A DNA stretch of 64,000 bases from contig CM023540.1 in NCBI GenBank assembly GCA_013350335.1, positions 1,550,001 to 1,614,000 on the forward strand. The letters are read 5' to 3'. Made by a program: the position numbers and the translations under genes. Source of the stretch: Chimonanthus salicifolius (taxonomy: Eukaryota; Streptophyta; Magnoliopsida; Laurales; Calycanthaceae). This document shows, one piece after another, positions 56,176 to 64,000 of this stretch. Each line of letters starts with the position of its first letter. Position 1 is the stretch's first letter. The notes under the pieces are model-generated. The model was not told the origin of the DNA. It was given only the letters and a program-made list of their open reading frames with translations, and ran no database searches.

Positions 56176-56389
56176 CAAGGTGAATTATATCTATTAGCTG
56201 TGATCTGAAGTTGATCCATCCAATCCTTTTTAAAACTTTTTGTATTTCCTTTTATTGTTTTCTGCTTTTATAATCTGATTGTTGGATAAGTGTTTGATCG
56301 CACAGTAAGTCCCGCTTGAAGCTGAGAAGTGGCATATAGGGCTGTAAATCGTTGACAGGTGCTCTTTGATCCACAGTCATATTACAAAA
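56176..56389 (+). other. Non-coding spacer before polyprotein, copy D
   Basis: Conserved block at 56305-56359 (GTAAGTCCCGCTT ... GGGCTGTAAATCGTTGAC). No reading frame. Confidence 0.6.
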
Positions 56390-57406
56390 ATGGAAAATTC
56401 TAAAAGAAAGACAAAACTTTTTAAGAATTGGTTTAGATCATTTCAGCATCCTTCTGATAGGTCTACTTCATCTTTTTCATCTTATCAGTCTGCTTTGTCT
56501 AGTTTTTGTCATCCTAGTATATCCAAAGAAAATCCAGAAAAAACAAAAAATTCTAAAGAAAAAGTGTATGAAAATTTTGACCAAGCCATATCCAACTGGA
56601 AGATGCTAGCCTTACCCATTACAGAAATATACAACAATGGGACATTTGAAGAACAAAATGATTACCACATCAAGACTGTTGAAAAAACTGTTTTTCTCTT
56701 TAGAGGAAAACAAACAATTAAAATCCTTGAGAGAAGAATTATTGAACAAATCAGGACCAAATATAACTACCTATACATAGGATTAATTCAGGTAGGAATC
56801 AAGCCACTATTTCGATTAGGATTAAATGTTTCTGTATGTGCTTATGTGAGAGATCAGAGACATGACGAGTTTGATGATTCTCTATATGCCATGGTTGAAT
56901 CAAGTCTCTGTCATGGACCTGTTTATTTCAATTGTTTCCCAAACATCATAGTGGATGCTCATGATGATGATGTCCTTGATTGTGCAACCACTGGATTCCA
57001 AAGTAAAGGATTAAGGATGAGTCCAAGAAGTAAACCTTTTGCTATAGTCTATCGGATATTCTATAATTCCATGATCTCAATGCTCCCCATGATAGCCTAT
57101 AGAGATAAGGTTGATAAGGAGAAAACCACAGTCCTCATGGAAACAAACTTTAATAATAATGTGTTTATCCCAAAATTTATCAGTTGGGAAGAAGTTGTTC
57201 TCCCCGGGAATTGGCAAATAGAAGACGTCACCCCAAGAGTAAATGAAATAACAGATAATTTACAAAGCATAGTCAAATTACCAAATGGTAATGTTGACGT
57301 CAATTTTAGAAGAAAAATGGAAATGGCTAGAAGAAGCTTTGCCAGCTACACAGAAGGAAGAAGAAGTTTTAAACTAGAAGAAGTCGATGATGATCAAAAA
57401 AAGTAG
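56390..57406 (+). pseudogene. EPRV polyprotein, movement-protein domain, copy D
   Basis: Best-preserved movement domain: 338 open codons from ATG 56390. Basic KTKLFKNWFRSFQHPSD, Ser-rich segment, helical KQTIKILERRIIEQIRTKY, then the 30K-type core GIKPLFRLGLNVSVCAYVRDQR, CFPNIIVDAHDDDVLDCATT, SPRSKPFAIVYRIFY and WEEVVLPGNWQIED. An A-run near 57398-57404 shifts the frame; in copy B the same region runs on without interruption, so movement and coat domains were originally one polyprotein. Confidence 0.87.
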
Positions 57407-58334
57407 TGAAAAGGCAGAAATGGAACAAAAGGTTTTTAGAAATAAAGAAAGTGGAATTGAACACCCTGTGTATAAGAGAACTTCATCAAAAAGAACCTAC
57501 AACCCCAGTGAAAACGATTTCCTCCATGGTGTCATAAGAATGATTAGTATTCAAAAACTAAAGGAGGAACTCGTGAAAAAATTTGAAATAGATAAGCCAT
57601 ATCTAAGAGAAAATCTAAAAAATCACCCTTTGAAAGATTGGTTCTTCAAGAAATTTAACCTAGAAGAAAAAGAAAAAATGAGAGAATTATAATATTACCA
57701 AATGGAAGAAGAAGAAAGAAATATACCTTTCTTTGATTGGTTTATGGAATATTTTAAGAAAGGGAAGGTCAAAGAGAAAGAAAACCAAAGTCCAAAACAC
57801 ATAAGAGTTATAGAAAGAATGTCTAGGACATGGAAAGACGTTGAAGGAAAAGAAATCCAAAAATCTCACCCTCCATGGAAAAAACTTGATATTTCTGCAT
57901 CAAAAGAAACTAAGAATTATGCTATGCCTATCAAAGATGGGTCTATATTTGAATCAAAAACTGAAATAAATGGTATTGAAGTAGCAAAAAGCCTTGGAGA
58001 TATAATTGAACAAAATAATTATACCAATCTATCCTTATTAACCATTGGAGAACAAACAGATAGGATAGAAAGAACAATTAGAGCAAAACTAGAATTCAGT
58101 AAAGGAAAAGAAGAAAGTTCAGAAGAAATCCCTGCAAATGCGATATATGTTCCTAGAAAATTGCCATCAGGAATTATCTTGCAAGAAGGACCGTTTAAAA
58201 TGATAGATGAAATGCAAAAAGAATTAGCAACTAGAATGGAGAGCCTCAATGTTGGAGGAAAAGGATTTAGTATCCTCAGAATCTCTGCAGCAGAGAATTT
58301 GCTAGTAAATCGCCTAAAGAAAAGGAATCCCTAG
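57387..58334 (+). pseudogene. EPRV polyprotein, linker region, copy D
   Basis: KAEMEQKVFRNKESG, RENLKNHPLKDWFFKKFN, stop TAA at 57690-57692 (tryptophan codon in other copies), ERNIPFFDWFMEYFKKGKVK, SHPPWKKLDISASKETKNYA, NYTNLSLLTIGEQTDRIERT, LQEGPFKMIDEMQKELATRM and the LRISAAENLLVNRLKK segment, ended by TAG at 58332-58334. No enzymatic motif seen. Confidence 0.8.
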
Positions 58335-59220
58335 GCTGAATTGCCGACAACAAAGAATTATTATTCCAGACCAACTCCTGTAGATCTGCAACTTGAAGAA
58401 GCCCCATATACGTATATGCAGGACCTATCATATTTGGGAAATTCTTTATATGAATGGAATCTAGATGGATTAACTGAATACCAAATCATCCAAATGGTTC
58501 ATATTATGCTTATATATTCCAATGCTTGTGAAGTTAGAGGAAATATTCCAAGAAACATTTTCCTCATGATAACCACCTCTTTCAATGGAATATTAAGAGG
58601 ATGGTGGAATTATGGATTATCTGGAGCCCAAAGACTTGAAATTGAAAATACTGTCAAATTAGATGAATATGGAAAAATCATACACAGAGATAAAACAACA
58701 GGAAATCTAGTAGATCCCAATATCAAACTTGAAGCAGGCACTAGTCAAATCTCTGAAATTATGAAACACAATCTGATTGTGTTAGTATCCTACTTCTATG
58801 CATTCTCAATGAATTCATTGGAAGAATTGCTCTAATTAAGGAGAAAAATCGGCAGCAATTACAATGTCTAAGATGTAGAACCTTAGGAGAATTTCGTTGG
58901 TATAAAGACGTATTTTTATCAAAGGTATACCAACTGAATGATTGTAATTCTGATATTTGGAAAGAAAGGTTCATATCTGGATTACCACCCTTGTTTGTTG
59001 AAAAGGTGCGTAACTCCTTGAGAGAAGAAATGCATGGTACTATTAATTACAGCATGCTGACATTCGGAGGAACTATACAAAGGATTAATAAGGTTGGCAT
59101 TGCGCTCTGTACTGACTTAAAGATCAGTAAACAAGCTAAAAAAATGAGAAAATACGCTAGAGACAGAGAATTAGGAGATTTCTGCTTCCAATTTGGTTTG
59201 GACCAAACACCAGAATAAAA
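58335..59220 (+). pseudogene. EPRV polyprotein, coat-protein domain, copy D
   Basis: LYEWNLDGLTEYQIIQMVHI, RGNIPRNIFLMITTSFNG, RGWWNYGL, then a frameshift in the 'QISEI' segment near 58757. It continues with ALIKEKNRQQLQCLRCRTLG, the SDIWKERFISGLPPLF segment, EEMHGTINYSMLTFGG, DLKISKQAKKMRKY and the FGLDQTPE tail, with TAA at about 59216-59218. This copy keeps the segment lost in copy A. Confidence 0.8.
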
Positions 59221-59925
59221 AAGAAAACCTTCGCGTCCTAGATTCATGCCCGAAAGAAGAAATAAAATGATGAAAAAATATAAATCTAGCAGATTTAAAA
59301 GTCAATTTTCAACGAAAAATTATGATACTCCTTTATTCAAAAGAAAATCTAAAAAATATCCTAAAAGAGAAAACCCAACTGGGAAAATACCTACTTGCTA
59401 TACTTGTGGAAAAAAGGTCATTATTCAAACAAATGTTTCAAAAAGGAAAAATATCCTAAGAAGAAACTTCGAAAAATTACTAAAGAGAATGATGAAGAAA
59501 TTTCTGATAAAGAAGACTCTGAATTAAATTCCCAAGAAGAACATGAGTCTAGCTCATCAATTGATGAATCCAATGTTGAAGAAAATGTTCCTCATCTTCG
59601 ACTCATTAAACAATTTCAAGCATGTACATGTAATTCTGATGATGATGGTATTGAGGGAGAATGGTCATTACCCTCTGATGAGGATCTTGGTATACAGATT
59701 CGTGTCCTAACTGCCCCTCAAAAATTGCTCCTTGAAATGATTGATAATATCCCTAATCCAGAGAAAAAAGTTCAATTTTTAAATCAAATTTCAAAATTGG
59801 GAGGGGATGTAGAAGGAGAGAATTCACAACCAAAAAATGATGAATATCCATATTACCCAAAAAAGACAAAAGAAACATTTCACACCCCAACTTATTCCTT
59901 AATAGACCTCATGGATAGAGCTTAA
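59221..59925 (+). pseudogene. EPRV polyprotein, basic tail, broken zinc knuckle and acidic linker, copy D
   Basis: Basic KKNYDTPLFKRKSKKYPKR, then a knuckle at 59396-59436 that is one base short (41 in place of 42 bases), so the frame breaks inside the CCHC motif. Beyond it the acidic Ser/Glu linker and VQFLNQISKLGGDVEGENS are open to TAA at about 59923. Confidence 0.8.
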
Positions 59926-60011
59926 AAAATACATACTATAAACAAACCATTGACCCTTGGAGATTACAAAGAGAATTAAATGATCAAAAAATAGAAATCA
60001 GAGAATTAAGA

Positions 60012-60600
60012 TTGGAGTTAACCAAAAGGAAAAATGAGCTTGATGAAAGAGTCACCTTACTAGAAAATGATGGTGCTTTTGGAGAATATAATGAAGAAAA
60101 ATTTGTCCGAAGAATTAAAGGAGAAATTAGCAAAGTTTCCACTCCTGTAATTCCTACGAAATGCGTCTATCAACAGTGGAGAGTCCAGGTGAAAATAAAA
60201 ATAAAAAATTTTGAGAAAATTGTTAATGCCATTATAGATACAGGAACAGATTTAAATGTCATTAGATTGGGAATCGACCCTATTAAATTTACAAGTGAGT
60301 CAAAACAATCTGTATGCTGCCAATGGAACAAGTATTTCCATAGAAAGAAAAATTCCAAATGTTCATGTTTGCATCCAAGGAGTTTGTGTTACTTCACCCT
60401 TTATTATTTCAGAAGATATTGTTAACGATGTACTCCTAGGATCCCCATTCATTCTTTTAATCCAACCCTTTTCAATAAACACAAGAGGAATCTCTACAAA
60501 TATCAAAGGCATAAATGAAAATCTTGATTTCATAGATGATCCCTATGAAACAAAAATTGAAAAGATAAATCAAATTATTGCTACCAAAGAAAATTATGTA
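60012..60600 (+). pseudogene. EPRV polyprotein, aspartic protease, copy D
   Basis: Active site reads DTGTD at 60237-60251 where other copies have DTGAD. A small loss near 60310 (CCQWNK in place of the TAANGTS segment) shifts the frame; the second half (VLLGSPFILLIQPF, DFIDDPYETKIEKINQ) is open in another frame. Confidence 0.83.
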
Positions 60601-61500
60601 AATGGATTAAAAGGTGAAATAAAGATTGCTCAAATTACAAAAATTTTAGAGAAGAAAGTGTTTAAAGAAAAAATAGAAAATCTCACAAAGCAATTTGAAG
60701 ATGAATGTTGCTCTGAGTTACCTTCTGCATTCTGGAATAGAAAGAGGCATATTGTAAGTCTACCATACATTAAAGGGTTTGATGTAAAGGATACTCCTAC
60801 AAATGCCTGTCCATCACAAATGGATGCAAGTCACTTAAAGCTTTGTCAAGAAGAAATAAATGATTTATTGAAAAAAGGATTGATCAGAAAAAGCCAATCC
60901 CCTTGGAGCTGCACGGCATTCTATGTTGAAAAGGCCGCTAAAATCGAAAGAAGAGTTCCAAGATTGGTAATCAATTACAAGCCTTTAAACAAAGTATTGC
61001 AATATATTAGGTATCCTTTGCCTAATACTCAAGACTTGCTTAATAGGCTAAATAATGCCAAAATATTTTCAAAATTTGACTTAAAATCAGGATTTTGGCA
61101 AATCCAGATAAAAGAAAAAGATCGATATAAAACTGCATTTGCAGTTCCCATGGGACATTATAAATGGAATGTCATGCCGTTTGGATTAAAAAATGCCCGT
61201 CTAAATTTCAAAATATTATGAATAATATCTTTTCATTGATGATATCCTTATCTTTTCTGAATCAATTGATCAACATTGGAAACATTTGAATATATTCAAA
61301 AGAATTATAAAAGAAAATGGTTTAGTCTTGTCCAAAAGGAAAATGAATTTGTTCCAATAGAAAATCAGATTCTTAGGATTTGAAATAGAAGACAAAAAAA
61401 TTACTCCTACCAACAGAGTAATTCAATTTGCTGATAAGTTCCCAGATGAAATCAAAGACAAAAATATGTTACAAAGATTTCTTAGATGTTTAAATTATGT
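60601..61500 (+). pseudogene. EPRV polyprotein, reverse transcriptase, copy D
   Basis: QSPWSCTAFYVEKAAKIER, INYKPLNKVLQYIRYPLPN, FDLKSGFWQIQI and MPFGLKNA are present. A frameshift near 61200 follows, and about 30 bases just before the catalytic site are lost (61230-61240), leaving only the IDD part of YIDD. Then QKIRFLGFEIE-type sequence with a TAG near 61360. Confidence 0.85.
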
Positions 61501-62066
61501 AGCCCTTTTCTATCAAGACTTGGACAAAAAATAGAAAACTTCTCAAAGATAGGTTGAAGAGAAACCCTAAAGAATGGACTCTTAATCATATTGATGCTGT
61601 AAGAAGAATTAAAGAAAGAGTTAAAAATCTTCCTTGCAGATGTTTATCTGATCCAGAAGCTTTCAAACTAGTACAAACAGATGCTTCAGATATCGGTTAT
61701 GGAGGAATCTGTTTACAACAAAAACATTCAAAAGAAGAATTAATAAGATTCAATACTGGCCTTTGGAATGAAGCTCAAAAGAAATATTCAACCATAAAAA
61801 AGGAAGTTCTTGCCATTGTTCTTTGTGAAACAAAATTCTAGCATGATTTATTAAACAAAGAATTTCTCATCAGAGTAGACGCCAAGGCTGCAAAAGAAAT
61901 TCTAGAAAAGGATGAGAAAAATCTTGTTTCAAAACAAATATTTGCCAGATGGCAAGCCATATTATCCGTATTTGAATTTAGGATTGAATTTATCAATGGA
62001 AATTATAATTCTCTCCCTCATTTTCTTACTAGAGAATTTCTTCAGGGAAGACAAAATGGCAATTAG
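61501..62066 (+). pseudogene. EPRV polyprotein, RNase H, copy D
   Basis: CRCLSDPEAFKLVQTDASD, GGICLQQKHSKEELIRFNTG, NEAQKKYSTIKKEVLAIVLC, stop TAG at about 61839-61841, then RVDAKAAKEILEK, FARWQAIL and the final FLQGRQNGN with TAG at 62064-62066. The last 11 bases overlap the ORF2 ATG. Confidence 0.86.
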
Positions 62067-63354
62067 TTCTTCTCCATTCATCCAGAAGAAAGGAAAGGAG
62101 AAATTGTCAGAACAAGAAGAAAGCCAAGAGGGTTTTACTCCAACAAAAGACCCAAGTCAATCAGAATTATATCTTTACACTGGTAACATAATTCTTGTTA
62201 CTTCAGATTGTCTTATGGAAGAAAGATCTATTGAAGATAATGTATATTTTCTCTTTGGAAAGGGACTTCATTATTATTCCCCAGACAAGAGAAAAACCCG
62301 TGAATGGTATCTCAATATTTTACATCAGACGAAAAGCATCCTCATCTTCCACAACAAAAATGCAAATGGTATCATCACCTATTCAAAGTTCACCATTCTT
62401 AAAATCCTCACTGAGGAAGATTGGGATGGTCCCCTTTACATGACAAGACCAGTCCTGCTCTATAATTTGACTGAGTTCTTTAATTATTGTGATTATATTG
62501 ACGCATGGAAATTTGCGTTAATGTGGCAAAATCGTCAATATAGTCATTCATGGTCTGTTCAAAGAAGAAAGTCCTTATGTCACTCCTATTCACTGCAATT
62601 TCCCATCTTGGTTTCTCTTCACTTGGTGGTCTCATTTTGGTGCTTCTCAGAAAATCCTTCCTGATAATTTTCGTTATCTATTTATTAAATTTGGCCAAGT
62701 TGAAGAAAAGGTCTCTTGTGATATGATTAATGTTCTTTGTTTCTTTGCGAAGTTCCATAGTCCATACATTCTCCAATGGAAATTTGAGGTGAAAAAAGAT
62801 TTATATGGTCACACTTGTCTTTTTCAAACTATGTACCAAAAATGGTGGCCTAAATTCAAGAATGATACTTATGAGAGAATTTTGAATCAAATCTCTCCTC
62901 TTGAAAAGACTAATGACCCTCTTTCAGATGAAAAACCTCTTGAGAATGAAACGGTCATGGCTAATCTCTTACCCAAGAAAATTACTAAAGAAATTGCTCG
63001 TGAAAAATCCCCTGATCCTATGGATATGTCTGTTGAATCTGTTAATTTTGAAGAAAAGATTAAACAGATTTTAGAAGAATATTTGCAAAAAAATAAAGGT
63101 GATCAGCATGATTGGGATTCTAATCATGATCCTGACGAAAAACTTGATGACGAAGGTGTGCCCCTTGAGAACCTTCATCCTCGATGGGACCCTGACTCTC
63201 ATGTCAATCCCGACGGATCAGTTACTGAGTACCTTCGTGGTGGAAAATTCTGGTATTCCTCAGCCAAGAACAAAGGAAAAAGGAGTCTCGGTTGGCTGAA
63301 TTATTCCACATGAACACTGCAAAAGCTAAAGATTTGATGAAAAAGAAGATATGA
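62056..63354 (+). pseudogene. EPRV ORF2, copy D (least damaged N-terminal half)
   Basis: ATG 62056 (MAISSSPFIQKKG), TGA 63352-63354. The first 170 or so codons are open: TPTKDPSQSELYLYTGN, YFLFGKGLHYYSPDKRKTRE, KSILIFHNKNANGIITYSKF, LKILTEEDWDGPLYMTRPV and EFFNYCDYIDAWKFALMWQN. A loss near 62553 shifts the frame; the second half reads FHSPYILQWKFEVKKDLYG, ERILNQISP, an acidic linker, DWDSNHDPDE and DPDSHVNPDGSVTEYLRGG. A loss near 63280 shifts the tail. I recognise no domain. The aromatic middle and charged C-terminus are conserved in all four copies, which argues for a real viral protein. Confidence 0.85.
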
Positions 63355-63374
63355 TTTGAGATCCTGTTGAATGT

Positions 63375-63386
63375 TGGTATCAGAGC
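63375..63386 (+). other. EPRV primer-binding site, end of copy D unit
   Basis: TGGTATCAGAGC, 20 bases after the ORF2 stop; starts a second unit that leaves the window. Confidence 0.9.
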
Positions 63387-63892
63387 CATTGGACTTATCT
63401 CTTTTGGTGGGGGTATATTGCTAGATGTCATATTAGAATGAAAAGTTGCTAAAGTTGTTTTGTCTTTGGTGTCCCATCCAGTCAAAAGAAACCTTTATTA
63501 TCAAGCCAAAAAAGATGGTGTTGCTTTTTTGGTGGGTGGGGATATGCTGCCAGATGTCTTAGAATTATCAAAGGAAGATAAAGTTGTTTTTAGTGTGCAT
63601 CCCATTTGGTCAAAAGATGCTTCACTTATTGTATCTTTTTACTGTCTCCAAGTGGGGAATCTCTTTTTGTAAAGTTGGTTTGGAAGGTTGTGTCTGCAAA
63701 AAGTCCTTTTACTTTGTGTGTTGTCCTCTCTTGGTCAGAAGAGAGTTTATCCATTGTGCCCTTGCTCCATCTTTATAAGGAGCTCTGTGTTTTCATTTTA
63801 GATCATCGACATTTGAAATCAAAATATGGAAGCTGTAAGTGTGAGCTTGTAAGTCTGAAGTGTGCTAAATCTTGGAGTCCTGTACTCAGTCT
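63387..63892 (+). promoter_or_regulatory. EPRV leader and promoter, copy D second unit
   Basis: Same leader as 55468-56047 but with a single, not fivefold, copy of the 19-base unit. TATA box TTTATAAGG at 63772-63780, about 127 bases before AATAAA. Confidence 0.8.
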
Positions 63893-63959
63893 GTAAGTAA
63901 TAAAACTTTTATGAGTTTGATAATATAAGTTTGTTATTATGTTGTTGTTTCTTTTATAG
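63893..63959 (+). other. Candidate leader intron, copy D second unit (67 nt)
   Basis: GTAAGTAATAAA (AATAAA at 63899-63904) to TTTTATAG at 63959. It is 13 bases shorter than the other copies because the 'ctaatcatgtgg' segment, where a branch site would be, is missing. Confidence 0.45.
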
Positions 63960-63962
63960 AAT

Positions 63963-64000
63963 ATGTCTAATAGTCTTGCTTTGCTTAAGAAGTATTATGA
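63963..64000 (+). pseudogene. EPRV P1, start only (window edge)
   Basis: ATG at 63963 (MSNSLALLKKYY) and open to the window end. Whether the rest is intact cannot be seen. Confidence 0.65.

Overview
The window is plant nuclear DNA made almost entirely of transposable and viral sequence; I see no host gene. Two things indicate a plant: many decayed copies of an endogenous pararetrovirus (EPRV, family Caulimoviridae), and a chromovirus-type Ty3/gypsy retrotransposon with very long LTRs. The EPRV gene order is a small upstream ORF (called P1 here), one polyprotein (movement protein, coat protein with a CCHC knuckle, aspartic protease, reverse transcriptase, RNase H), then a downstream ORF of unknown function (ORF2). 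Both element types carry a primer site for initiator tRNA-Met. The order fits the florendovirus type; that placement is from memory of the group, not from a search.

Layout. 1-3090: patchwork of EPRV pieces in both orientations. 3079-11726: copy A (+), one genome unit of 7,981 bp from primer site to primer site, then a second leader and promoter. 11727-21755: a minisatellite of 9-bp units interrupted by two solo LTRs in opposite orientations (12459-16294 + and 16741-20787 -). 21756-22404: EPRV leader pieces. 22405-27018: copy B (-), a joint between two EPRV lineages. 27019-29649: leader duplications and gag/protease pieces. 29650-55222: copy C (-), more than one genome unit, cut by a complete 11.1-kb Ty3/gypsy element (38537-49668, target duplication TTTCT) and a 4.1-kb composite LTR insertion (50626-54713, target duplication GTACA). 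Without these insertions the copy C unit is about 8.3 kb. 55456-64000: copy D (+), a 7,919-bp unit plus the start of a second leader.

How the parts would have worked: each EPRV leader has a TATA box about 125 bases before an AATAAA, then P1, the polyprotein, and ORF2, whose ATG overlaps the polyprotein stop by 11 bases in every copy that keeps the junction. In the C/D lineage the leader looks like it holds an 80-base intron whose donor abuts the poly(A) signal. All EPRV copies are broken by stops, frameshifts and deletions, so they are described as pseudogenes.

Most interesting points: the intron/poly(A) overlap; an extra ORF with three zinc knuckles between the primer site and gag of the Ty3/gypsy element, followed by a near copy of that element's polypurine tract; a hairpin whose loop is exactly inverted between the two LTRs of that element; and two EPRV units arranged head to head as a large inverted repeat.
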